Shown: piece by piece, positions 39,112 to 50,558 of the stretch | Layout of the letters: the number at the start of each line of letters is the position of its first letter | Numbering within the stretch: position 1 is the stretch's first letter | Assembly (NCBI GenBank): GCA_012295275.1 | Contig: CM022676.1 | Location: 6,457,219 to 6,521,218 of the forward strand | DNA: 64,000 bases | Direction of reading: 5' to 3' | Source of the DNA: Chrysomallon squamiferum | Lineage: Eukaryota; Mollusca; Gastropoda; Neomphalida; Peltospiridae | Position numbers and translations under genes: made by a program | The notes under the pieces: generated by a model | Databases searched by the model: none | The model's input: only the letters and a program-made list of their open reading frames with translations | Told to the model about the DNA's origin: nothing

Positions 39112-40112
39112 GAATAACAATAATAATAATAAAACAAAAAAAAAAAATTAAAAATTCTACTACTACTATTAATATTAATAAAATAAAAATCTAATAAATA
39201 AAGTAAAAAATTAAAAAATGTTTATAAATATTATAAACATTAAAAAGAATGCACTGAAATAGACATCAGATATCTAACAAACAACAAAAAAAAACAACAA
39301 CCACAAAACAAACAAAACAAAAAAAAAAAGCCTTTCAAAATTACCAGTAATTAATCTCTCAGTACAAGCCATAATTCACAGACGACTATTAAATCTTTGA
39401 TTAAACTTGTCTTTCTTTAGCTAATATTTCTCAGAACAGTTAAAAAAAAAAAAATAAAAAATAAAAAAATAAAAAAATCCATAATCTTTCATAACGTTTA
39501 TATTGACATGAACAAAACTGTACTTCACTGTATTCTATATTAAATTAAAATGCGAGTAATGAAAAAAGAAGAAGAAGAAAAAAAAAAAAATTATAAAAAA
39601 CTGATCATGAAGAAGAAGAAGAAGAAATTACAAAGAATTTCAAATGACCTAATTCCAGCGTCATTGTCAAAAAATGTCGAATTAATTAGGAACGGTCTTG
39701 AACTTTGTGATTCCATACATACGTTGGCAACAACGTCATCAACAACATGAACAATAGCACCAACAACATCAGTAATAACAGCGGCAACAACAACAGCTAG
39801 TAGCACCAACGACATTTAATTAAAAAAAATAATATAAATGACGATGATAATAACACTAATAACAACAGCAATAATAACAACAACAACAACATCATCATCA
39901 TCTTAAAATAGTTACAGTAATAATAACAATATAAATGATGATGTGTTAATGATAATATGAATAACAATAATAACTACAGCAACATCTACAACAACTACAA
40001 CGTTAATCATAATAACAATAATAAAAACAACAATAGAAATAACTGCAATCACAACAAAATAAATGATGATGAAAATACGAATATTAAAAACAATAATAAT
40101 AATAATAATAAT

Positions 40113-40146
<34 letters not shown>

Positions 40147-40473
40147 GAAATTTCCTCTATGTGGATTTTAAATATGTTCTGAAAATAAAAAAAAATTGTA
40201 AATCATTATTAATACTATAAGGCTTCGTCTTAAACCTTTTGTCACTTTATTTTTTATTATTTCATTCACTGGTTTCAAAACAGTATCGTTTAAATTTTCT
40301 TTCTGATTATCATTAATTAATTAATGGTTTATGGTTAATGAATAACCAAAGAGGAAGAAAAGAAAAGAAAGAAGAAGAAAAAAAAAAGATAAAAGGAAAT
40401 CTACAGCTATTAAGTTAAATACCAACCAATCGTAACATTTAAAAGTACATTCATAAGTAATTGCGATATGGAC

Positions 40474-40546
<73 letters not shown>

Positions 40547-40725
40547 AACGATTATTGTTTGTGTGTGTGTGTGTGTTATATATATTATATTTATATTTTA
40601 CAGCGATTATTTTTAGGCTTTGTTTTTTTTTATTATTATTATTATTATTGTTTTATATATTATTATTATTATTGTTATTGTTGTTGTTATTGTTATTCTT
40701 CTTATTATTACTATTATTATTATTG

Positions 40726-40777
<52 letters not shown>

Positions 40778-41104
40778 AATTATTATCATCACACACACAT
40801 GCACGCACGCACACACATTTACCCACACATAAACGTAGCCACTTTTGAAACCGGCCATTTTCCTATATATAACATTTATCCTTTCTATTTTTAGTACAGA
40901 ACCTGGAACCAGATCTATATGATCATTTACTTGTAATTAGTCTCTTAAAAGATAAGACGTTATATGAGACCATCCTGTATCAGCCAATCATGTTAGACTG
41001 GGAATAAAAAAACATTCGGTGGTGCATCTCGTAATTGCTGCCATAGATTAGAAAGAATACAAAGAAATATATATATGTATATTAGAAAGCTAAATGCTAA
41101 ATCA
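38071..41104. other. Gene-free region of simple repeats
   Basis: It contains poly(A) at 38,211-38,241, (CA)n at 38,441-38,478, (AAT)n at 39,062-39,140, AAC/AAT/CATCAT mixtures at 39,720-40,145, (TC)n at 40,476-40,527 followed by (TA)n to 40,546, and (TTA)n/(TTG)n at 40,629-40,790. The Leu-, Asn- and Tyr-rich ORFs are products of these tracts. The segment 40,850-41,100 looks unique but gives no recognisable gene. Confidence 0.55.
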
Positions 41105-41705
41105 ATTCTAAATTAATTTTGGGAAGTTATAGTCAGACATCAAACGTAAAATTCAAAATTCAGGAATTGATATTAAGGGATTATTTACAGGAAAAAATTC
41201 ATGAAAAATAAAATTCAGTAGACTGAGTTAAAGAAGAAAAGAAAAAAGAAGGAGACTTCACGTGAAATTCAAAATTCAGGAATTGAGATTAACATTTACA
41301 GGTAAAATTCAATATTCAGGAATTGATATTAACATTTACAGGTAAAATTCAAAATTCAGGGAATTGATATTAACATTTACAGGTAAAATTCAAAATTCAG
41401 GAATTGATATTAACATTTACAGGTAAAATTCAAAATTCAGGAATTGATATTAACATTTGAGGAATTCAGTTTCATTGATCAAACATTTACAGTTAAAATT
41501 GAAATTGGTTCTTATTTAACGGGCAGGTAAAATTCTGTTTATTAAATTTGGTTAAAACAAAATTCTGTATTTATTAACATTTTGGGTAAAAAAATCAAAT
41601 TGAAAGGATTAACATCAAAATTCAATATTCAGGAAATATTAAAATTTCGATGGTTCAAAATTCAGGAATTGATAGTATTCGAGGAACCCAGTTTTAAAAT
41701 ATTTC
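41105..41705. repeat. 40-bp minisatellite (GGTAAAATTC, then AAAATTCAGG unit)
   Basis: Five near-perfect 40-bp units run from about 41,261 to 41,461, each GGTAAAATTCAAAATTCAGG followed by AATTGATATTAACATTTACA. Decayed copies flank them at about 41,140-41,200 and 41,480-41,690. The units abut directly with no unique spacers. Confidence 0.85.
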
Positions 41706-42340
41706 TGTTGAAAATGGTTGTGAATTACGGATAGGTTCTGTTTATAAAATATTCACACCATTCTGAGATAACGGAAAAGAATTATTTTATAAAAATCAAA
41801 AAATGTCATTACGACATAGATAACAATATTAAATCACAGAAAAATCGAAAAAAAAAAAAAAAAAAAAATAAATAAATAAATAATTAAAATATTTCGCTCT
41901 GTGAAAGAAGAAGAAGAATAAAAAAAATTGAAAGAAATTTGAAAAGGATCAAAGGAAAACGAAATAAACATCAAAATGCAGGTTCTAATCGAGCATTAAC
42001 TTTTCGTTCAGTGAATAAAACAAAGATAACGGACGTGATGTCATTATTTGCATTTATTTAGAGCTTGGTTCAACTTATATCTGGTATTAAACTACGTATT
42101 GTTTTCTTTGATCTTTAACAATAGTGTTACTATTCTGTCGCGTTAAAATTGTTGTTAATTAATTAATTAAATATTATTATTATTATTATTATTATTATTA
42201 TCATCATCATCATCATCATCAACATTACGTAATGTAATAATTATTAAAATTATTGTTAGTTATTATTATCATTAATATTATCATCATCATCAACATTACG
42301 TAATGTAATAATTATTAAAATTATTGTTAGTTATTATTAT

Positions 42341-42375
<35 letters not shown>

Positions 42376-42472
42376 CATCATCATCATCATAATCAGCATC
42401 GTCATTACGTATCATAATACTTAATATTATTAAAGGCTATTGTTGTTGATATTATTAGTATTATTATTACTG

Positions 42473-42514
<42 letters not shown>

Positions 42515-42851
42515 GTTGTTAATAGCGTTTTTCAAGTGAAATTCAAAGACAATATTTAGATGTTTGTACACGGATTTATTCATCGACATATGTGTTATTT
42601 TGTTCCATAAATCTTTCTCCATCTTTGAAACAGCTTCATTGTTCCATCCTAACAGAACCTTGCATCATTCTGAACGGATATAAATGTGTTTTTTTTTTTT
42701 TTTTTTTTTTATAGACTTCCAGTAAATCATTTGAGATTTGTGGAACAAAATCACGTGCTCAAACGCCATCGATTGAAAAACCGTACGCACATTTGTTCCA
42801 ACACAGTATCATCACTATCATCATCACATCATCACATCATCATCATCATCA

Positions 42852-42895
<44 letters not shown>

Positions 42896-43000
42896 TCAAT
42901 TAGTTTAACATAAAATACATATAAATTTATTCTCGATTACAGAATTTATGAAGCTAATAACAAAAAAAAAAAAAAAAAAACCCAGGAAAAACTAAAGAAA
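41706..43000. other. Gene-free stretch with (ATT)n/(ATC)n and a recent 71-bp duplication
   Basis: Trinucleotide tracts lie at 42,172-42,220, 42,346-42,395, 42,475-42,513 and 42,815-42,895. Between them, about 60 bp containing CATTACGTAATG is present twice with a 71-bp offset (about 42,210-42,282 and 42,281-42,345). Poly(T) is at 42,688-42,710 and poly(A) at 42,962-42,980, just before the receptor start. Confidence 0.6.
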
Positions 43001-44133
43001 ATGATTAACATAAGTTCTGACGGATCGCAGTATTCGGATTCGAACCTGAGACTTTTTCAAATCGTTCTCATCGTTTTAAAGCTTATTTTAGTTCTCATCA
43101 TCATGGGAGGTAACTCTTTGACTATCGCTGCAATCTATCGTTTCCGGCGTCTGAGGATTCCTAGCAACGTCATGATTGGCGCAGTCGCAGTCACCGAGCT
43201 TCTGGGCAGTGTTTTGTCGACAACTCTGCTACTTCTGAGATCAAACATTCCCAGTTACTTCGAAGACAGGACGTCGTGTTTGGCGTTTATGTTCACGACA
43301 AAAACGATAGCTCTTAACAAAGTGGTTTTTCAGTCGCTGTTATCTCTCGAACGATTCTACGCTATTACAGTTCCCTTTTCACTACCATTCCAAAGCATCG
43401 GTGAAAACGAACATAATTGCTAGCGTAGTAATATTTATCGGAACTATTTGCCTCTGCATTCCCTTCGTAGCCGGCACAGACTCGTGGAGAGAAGAAAGTA
43501 AATGCTATTCCCCGACTCTTTTCGATGGTGTTTATACAAGAATTTTCATCACTCTGTTAATTTGTGTTTTGTTAGCAGAACTCGTCGCTTTTGTTCGCGT
43601 TGTGGTTGCCGAGTTAAAATTCAGACAACGAGATAAAAAAAAACGAAACGTCAGACACGGAGAAAATGTCGTCTGCTCAATCCACCATGATGATCCTAGC
43701 CTATTCCGTTTCCACGTGTCTTTACTTGCCTCATATAATCTGCTGTTTGTTAGGAACCATCACGCAAAAACCTTCAGATCCTGTTATTCTTGGTATAATG
43801 CAGGTCCCGGACTTGCTGAATTCGGCAGTTAACTGTTTTATTTACGGCTGGAAAAATAAAAAATTCCGATATGCTTACTTACATGCGATTACTAAAGATA
43901 AGAAGTTCACGAATAGACGCACATGTGCAAGAAATGGACTGAGTAGACTTTTTCCACCATTGAAGCTCAAACGTTCTTTTGAAACTCTTGAAGTATATCT
44001 CAGTAAATGGTCATTATTTATTTATTTATTTTATTTTATTTATTATTATTATTATTATTATTTTATTTTAATTTATTTATTTATTTATTATTATTACTTT
44101 TTTAAAAACGGCGAGGTTTTGTTTTCTTTGTGA
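43001..44133 (+). pseudogene. Class-A-like G-protein-coupled receptor broken by two +1 frameshifts
   Basis: Three overlapping frames together cover a full seven-helix receptor of about 375 aa. Frame one (43,001-43,378) holds TM1 with GGNS, TM2 (AVAVTELLGS) and TM3 ending in LERFYAI, a DRY-type region, with the usual extracellular Cys (RTSC). Frame two (from 43,380) holds TM4 and TM5. Frame three (from about 43,642) holds TM6 and TM7 with NSAVNCFIYGW, an NPxxY variant with Cys for Pro. The shifts sit in a T4 run at 43,376-43,379 and an A9 run at 43,635-43,643; both are single-base excesses. No introns are needed, so this is a single-exon type. The tail runs through a (TTTA)n tract to a TGA at 44,131. 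It is either a young pseudogene or an intact gene with two homopolymer errors. The ligand is unknown. Confidence 0.75.
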
Positions 44134-44485
44134 AGAAAAATTCATAACAGACTGAGGATACGGCAACATAATATTATTATTATTATTGTTATTATTATTA
44201 TTATTATACCATAGCACCTTTTCCATGCTAACTAAGACGAAGCGCGCTTTACCGCGTAAAACTACAAAAATATAAAAAGACATGGACATAAACACATTAT
44301 AATAAATATAAGCATAATGGTGAAAATGTTAAAATGGTAAAAATAAATGAATCACATTTAAAAATCAAGATAATTAATAAATATATTTAAACTTTAAAAT
44401 TAAAAATAAAATATCACTCATAAACGAGATCAAAATTTCTTTGTGTGTATATATATGTAAGAATGTTTGTATGTATTTTGTGTTT

Positions 44486-44542
<57 letters not shown>

Positions 44543-44740
44543 TGTGTGTGTGTGTGCGCGCGTGCGTGCAGTAAAATACTGAGGTTTGGTGATGCTTGGG
44601 GCCAAGTTGATTATCATTATAGTCCCAAGAATCGAGTGTATGGCTAGTACTGATAAATGTGAGATACATTTATTAAGTGATAAGATAAACTTTTTTATGG
44701 AAATTAAATATAGATCGCCACAACAATTAAGTTACCCCTC

Positions 44741-44780
<40 letters not shown>

Positions 44781-45295
44781 AGAACAACAAACAAATAAAG
44801 CAGACCGCCTGTCATAAAACCTATATTTTAAAACTCTTTTTTCAGTGCTGATTAAAGCCAAGTTAGTGTCTGACATGCCATAGAAGATATCAGATTTAAT
44901 TTTATTAACGTCATTGAGATTTGAAAACGACCTTTCGCAATCTGTGATTAACTACGTACTGACCTGTAACATTTCATCTTAGACTGAAGGGTGTATCTGC
45001 CTGTTTGTATGTGAGTGGATTGGTGGGTGTGCATGTATATGTCTGTATTTATGTGTGAGCTTGTTTGTGTGTGTATATGTGTGTGTGTGTGTGTCGGGGG
45101 GTGAGAGTATGTTTCTGAAAGGTAAACACTTGAAAAACTCGATCTTTATTTATTTAGGTATCTTGTTTCAGCTTTGAATGAAAATAATTTCTCATATTTC
45201 CTTTCTTCTACTTCTTCTTCTTTATTTTTTTTTTCCTTTCTTTCTTGTAAATACAGAAAAATAAAAGCGTCATGGCTACAAAATAAAGATCTCGT
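44134..45295. other. Gene-free sequence with (TG)n and poly(A)
   Basis: (ATT)n lies at 44,170-44,207, (TG)n from about 44,486 to 44,561 continuing into GCGCGTGCGTGC, and poly(A) at 44,742-44,778. The remainder has no recognisable gene. Confidence 0.5.
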
Positions 45296-45569
45296 CAGGG
45301 TTTGATTTAACATGCTTGCCGCACATCGGCTAAAGAAATTTTATCGCTCCCTCCTCAAGGCTCAAACCCCCCTCACTCTTCCCACTTGGTTTATATAACA
45401 TGAACGGTTATAACTTATGATATAGCAAAAACATGGTTTTACATTTACATAATGATTTGTTTATAAATCAAGTGTGAAAATACGAATTCATGTAACTTAA
45501 TCAGCGGCCCCTATTATCCTGCCACCCTAGGCTCTAGACTACAAAGCCTGTAGGGGAAATTCGGCCCTG
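45296..45569 (+). mobile_element. hAT-like non-autonomous DNA transposon (copy 2, shorter)
   Basis: It begins CAGGGTTTGATTTA and its right end in reverse is CAGGGCCGAATTTCC. Flanking octamers GATCTCGT (45,288-45,295) and CATCTAGT (45,570-45,577) agree at 6 of 8 positions. It shares GCTA(G/A)AGAAATTTTA near the left end, CTTCCCACTT and AAAGCCTNTANGGGAAAT-like sequence near the right end with the copy at 16,010, in the same orientation. The middle differs by deletion and divergence. Confidence 0.7.
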
Positions 45570-45812
45570 CATCTAGTATTACACCTTGCTGCAGATGCTA
45601 ATTATAAAGTTACTATTCAGACCACCTGCTGATTGGAAGGATGAGCATGTGAAACGAATGAAGAAGAAAATACTAACGTTTATCAGAGGTCACGGATTTT
45701 GAGTACGGGATAATATTAGTCTAACAGGTACCACCGAACAGCAGTTAAAATAAAAAGTGGCAGGTATTTCGTACAGCTTTTATTATTAGTATTATTACTA
45801 TTATTATTGTTG

Positions 45813-45848
<36 letters not shown>

Positions 45849-46250
45849 TTGTTGTTGTTATTATTATTATTATTGTTGTTGTTGTTGTTGTTGTTATTAT
45901 TATTATTATTATTAGTAGTAGTAGTAGTAGTAGAAGTAGAAGTAGTAGAAGTAGTAGTAGTAGTAGAAGTTGAAGTGGTAGTAGTTGTAGAAGTAGAAGT
46001 AGTAGTAGTAGTAGAAGTAAAACAACAACTATAAACCAACAATACTGAGATAATTTTGCTTTTTTAATTTCCCGAAGGATTGAATTGTCTTAAGCTATGC
46101 TTTATAGATGTCATTATTACTATTTTTATTGCTCTTGTTAACATTGTTGTTATAATTAATATTCTTTTTTGTTGTTGTTGGTGGTGGTGGTAGTGGTGGT
46201 GATTGTGGTGGTTGTAATGATGGCAGTATTATTTTTATAGTTTGCTGTTG

Positions 46251-46297
<47 letters not shown>

Positions 46298-46578
46298 TAC
46301 TACTACTACTACTAATATTGTTGTTATTATTGCTAGTTATCATCATCATCAACATCATAATCATCATCATTATTATTATCATCATTATCATTATTATTCT
46401 TTTAGTTGTTGTTATTATAATTTATTGTTGTTATCAAATTATAGGAATTTTTTTTTATAAATAATAATTAGTCGATAAAAAGGTAATAATAAAAAAAAAA
46501 AAAAAAAAAAGTACTTACTACAGATTACAAAAAAATAATATAAACAGATAAATATACAAGGCAAAACCGAAAGTTTAT

Positions 46579-46612
<34 letters not shown>

Positions 46613-46664
46613 GTGATTACAAGATAATCTAATAATGAATCATACCCGTTAGACTGAGTATTAC

Positions 46665-46700
<36 letters not shown>

Positions 46701-47195
46701 TATTATTATTATCATTAATATTATGATTATGATTATTATTATAATTATCATTATCATTATCATCGTTATTATTATCATCATTAACATTATTATCGTTATT
46801 ATCATTATCATTATCAGTATTATTATTATCATTATTATTATCATTTTTATTATTGTTGTTGTACTGTTATTACTTTTTATTGTCATTATTGTTCTTATTG
46901 TTGTTATTATTATTTGTATTATTATTATAGTTATTGTTGTTGTTTTTTGTTATTGCTGTTGTTACTGTTATTATTATTATTGTAATTGTTGTTATTATTA
47001 TTATTATTATTGGTATTATTATTACTATTATTATTAGTTATTATTGTTGTTGTTATTATTATTTTTATTATTATTACTATTATTATTACTATTATTATTT
47101 GTTATTATTGTTGTTGTTATTATTATTATTATTTCTGCTTACATATAACTGCTATCATTCATCATCACTCTAACAGCGATTAATGATTAAAAATA
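45570..47195. repeat. Long compound trinucleotide repeats
   Basis: (TTA)n/(TTG)n followed by (GTA)n/(GAA)n lies at 45,778-46,027, (GGT)n at 46,180-46,215, (TTA)n at 46,255-46,300, (ATC)n/(ATT)n at 46,663-46,860 and further TTA/TTG mixtures to about 47,140. (GATA)n lies at 46,582-46,612. All ORFs in this block are homopolymeric translations of the tracts. Confidence 0.85.
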
Positions 47196-47820
47196 ACTGT
47201 GTCAAAATTCTCTGTTAACATTAACTGCATTGTTCGTTTTCTAAAATGTTCTGAAAGGATATTGTTTTTTCCTGGATGTATTTTCAACGCTCTGTTTCGA
47301 TTGGTCCACGCGTTATCTCAATGCTCTTTGCATCAGACGACACTTTCACAGCGAGTAAGTCGCGCGCAACAAAAGTTATTGACGCTCGATTTACGTCACG
47401 TTTTTCAAAAACATAAATATATCTCTCTCTCTCTTTCTTTTTTGTTTTTTCATTTTTTTGTTTTTTTCACGTTAACTCTGGCGAAATTGTGTCCTCTATA
47501 GGGACTTTCACACCAAACTACTATACAACAAAGCCCTATCATAATAAAAAGATTGTTGGAAGCGAAAAGATTGCGAGAAGATATAACCGTGATTATTATT
47601 ATTATTTTTTTTTTATCAGTTTACACGGGAAAAGCTTATTAATATATCGGCGCATGCGCATTAAATCGGCTCACATCGTTACGTATGTCTACAGAGGTGC
47701 TAGTGTCAATTGCAGTCGAACTGTCACAATTTTAAATAATTATATGTGTCTGTTGTTCGATTGGATGGATTGTAACTTGACGACTTTTGGCGATTTTAAC
47801 TTTCGTTAATTGAGTAAAAT
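47196..47820. other. CpG-containing, less AT-rich island with an NRF1-like palindrome
   Basis: Compared with its surroundings this block has many CpGs (for example GTCGCGCGC near 47,358). It carries GATTGG (reverse CCAAT box) at about 47,299 and GCGCATGCGCA at 47,650-47,660, a match to the NRF1 site. Two ORFs of about 100 aa (from 47,199 and 47,489) match no family I know. It may be a promoter-like segment or unrecognised decayed element. Confidence 0.35.
47650..47660. promoter_or_regulatory. NRF1-like site
   Basis: GCGCATGCGCA contains the palindromic CGCATGCG core of the NRF1 consensus and lies in the locally CpG-rich block. Function is not shown. Confidence 0.35.
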
Positions 47821-48263
47821 ATATATATATTTTTTTAATCCGCGAGGCGTTTTTCCCCCCACTATGATAATATTATTAAGCCTTCTCTTGTCTACGGAAA
47901 TTACAATAATTATAATTATAGTTCAAATGATCGTTGTTGTTTAAATATTATTATGGCGCATTATAGCCAGAATCTATTAATATAAATTTTTGTTACGTTA
48001 ATTTTAATGGGGATAACGCAACGAAAATCCCAAACAGCATCATCAAAAAAACAACAAAAACAACAATAATAATAATAGCTATATACTGGAGAAATATAAG
48101 GAAAGTTATGAATGAATAAAAAATAAAATTATATTTACAGTACACAACAAAATAATAAGTAGACGATAAAAATGTAATAGTAAGATAAATAAATAAATAA
48201 ATAAATAAATAAATATAATATTAAAATAAAATATTACTTACTGTACATTACAAAATAATAACT

Positions 48264-48307
<44 letters not shown>

Positions 48308-48590
48308 GCTTTACCGTACATTTGAAAAAAAATATCAAATGAATGTACCCATTACATTTTTTTCTTGTCTTTTTTTAAAATTATTATTATTTTTTTTTAT
48401 TGCTAGCACAAAGGCTGGATACGCATGATATATAATCAATTTCGATTAGTCAAGATGATCGGTCAATGACCTGTATTTATGCAAAATTGTGAATAAAAAA
48501 TATTTCGCCCTCCCCTATCAAGCTGAATACGTTAGTGCAACTGATTAAATATGCAAGGCTAAACTGTGAAGATTACAATCCAAAAATAAT

Positions 48591-48626
<36 letters not shown>

Positions 48627-48855
48627 AATAATAAAAACAAAGAAAAGGATTATTAGAGATTAAGAAGCGGAGCAGTGTAATGCCACATCATATTTGATAT
48701 TATTTTTATTATTGTTATTGTTGTTATTATTATTATTTTTGTTAACGCGCGCGCACACACACACACATACTAATATACACACAAATATACGTAAGTAGAG
48801 CGGTCGAATGGGTGCCACACGTATATCTCATCATGTACACACATACAGTCACACA
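47821..48855. other. Gene-free AT-rich sequence before the inverted duplication
   Basis: (AAAT)n lies at 48,185-48,213, (AAT)n at 48,265-48,306, (AAC)n at 48,590-48,625 and (CA)n at 48,750-48,768. Nothing else was recognised. Confidence 0.5.
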
Positions 48856-49146
48856 CACATACACACATACACACACACACACGTACAGACAAAAGGTTGA
48901 GTCTCCTTCAGTTTAATGAACACGTTTTCTTTATTTAAAAAATAATAATAAATAAATAAATAAATAATTGGAGGTTGAGTTTTTTTTTTTTTTTTTTTTT
49001 TTTATCTTCTGCCTGAAGCTGTTTTAATAAAGCGGTCACTGGGGCGAAGAGAACGATGTCACTGCAGTTGTCGTATTCACCGTTTTGTTTGGTGTCCCAC
49101 GGACTACTTTTTAAAAAATGTGTGCCACTTGTGTTTAACGTGACGC

Positions 49147-49306
49147 TTATTTTTCTCTCCTAGCACTAAGTCCAGAATACGCCATTTTTGTATTTTGACA
49201 TATCTACGGAGACGGTAATTTTATTTTATTTTATTTTATTTTATTTTATTGTTTACATTTTTGAATATTAAATTTCATTTTTTTGTTTACATTTTTTAAT
49301 ATTAAA

Positions 49307-49346
<40 letters not shown>

Positions 49347-49998
49347 TTTTTTTTTTTTTTAAACAATTAGTAGAGTTATATTACTGTTTCGAAATCTACA
49401 GTAAGTAACTTTTATTTTTATTTGTTAGATTTGATTTGATTGATTTATTTTATTTATTTGTTTGTTTGTTTGTTTGTTTGTTTGTTTATCTATTTCTTTA
49501 GTTGTTTCTTTCTTTCTTTCTTTATTTGTTTATCTATTTATTTATTTATTTAGTTGTTTCTTTCTTTCTTTGTTTATTTATTTATTTATTTATCTATTTA
49601 TTTATTTATTTATTTAGTTGTTTCTTTCTTTATTTGTTTATTTGTTTATTTATTTGTTTGTTGTTTCTTTATTCGTTTATTTAATTATTTATTTAGTTGT
49701 TTCTTTGTTTATTTGTTTGTTTGTTTGTTTATTCGTTTATTTGTTTATTTATTAATTTTTATATATGTTTATTTGTTTGTTTGATTTATTAACGTCTATT
49801 TATTCTTTTGTTTTGTACGGTAGATAGAAATTTATTATCATATTTTATCTTCTTCAACTTTTTATTTGTTAGTTAATTCTATATACATTTAGATCTATTT
49901 AATTATTTCATTATGATTCCTGGTGTTTCTCTTAGTACTAAATCATGTACTTGTCCATTTAATGTTTGTTTTTTTCACATCTACGGTAAATGTGATTT
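49147..49998. repeat. Internal direct repeat of about 80 bp within the left arm
   Basis: The phrase TTTCTC(T/C)-TAG(C/T)ACTAA, about 40 bases later ATCTACGG, and then an ATTTTATTTTATT-like run occurs at 49,150-49,235 and again at 49,925-50,015. The related TCTACAGTAAGTAAC is at 49,396. The same pair exists inverted in the right arm. The intervening 49,436-49,790 is a tetranucleotide tract with a repeated AGTTGTTTCTTTCTTTC phrase. Confidence 0.55.
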
Positions 49999-50082
49999 TA
50001 TTTATTTAATTTTAATAAATTTATTTTTAAAAATTAAAAATTATATCTATTTGTTTTAATCTTAATTTCGATTTCATTTTAC

Positions 50083-50114
<32 letters not shown>

Positions 50115-50523
50115 ATTTTTTTTTTTACAATTTCGGTTGTTGTTAATACAATTATTTAGTTATTATTTCTTCTTGTTTTATTATCGTTCTTACAGAGTAT
50201 TAAAACTGAGAAGACAATAAATAGTTTTGTGCACAGAAAGGCACTGAACTATATTTTTATCAAGATATTAAAAAAAAATCAAAAGAAAGTGAAAACAGAA
50301 CAAAAAAAAAAAAAAACAAGGAACCCGACAAAAACAGAAAGTCTCTGAACTTCATTTTATCAAAAAACAACAACAACAACAAAAAAAAAAATAAAAAAAT
50401 AAATAAAACAATAAAAAAAAATAAAACAACAACAATCAAAAGGAAGTAAGAACAGAAAAACAGAAATCCGAAACAAACATTTTTATCAGGAAAAAAGCCA
50501 AAGATCTGATAGGAAAAAAAAAA

Positions 50524-50548
50524 GTAATATAATATAATATAATATAAT
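50524..50548 (+). repeat. (AATAT)n pentanucleotide tract just upstream of the receptor start
   Basis: Four to five units of TAATA/AATAT end about 10 bp before the ATG at 50,559. The right-arm copy has the same tract in mirror orientation (about 60,550-60,573). It is AT-rich enough to act as a TATA-like element, but that is inference. Confidence 0.5.
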
Positions 50549-50558
50549 ACACACTGAT

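Noticed and set aside
41261-41461. Possible CRISPR-like array of regular 40-bp repeats
   Set aside because: Units abut with no unique spacers, the sequence is eukaryotic and there are no cas genes; it is a minisatellite.
45716-47183. Poly-Asn, poly-Leu, poly-Ile and poly-Thr ORFs
   Set aside because: They are six-frame products of (TTA)n/(TTG)n/(ATC)n tracts.
47199-47809. Two ORFs of 100 and 106 aa in the CpG-containing block
   Set aside because: They run into TC and T-rich simple sequence and show no domain or membrane pattern; kept only as a possible regulatory block.
49502-49784. Leu/Phe/Tyr ORFs in the tetranucleotide tract, and their mirror at 61,329-61,709
   Set aside because: They are frames through (TTTA/TTTG/TTTC)n; the two sets are the same tract in the two palindrome arms.
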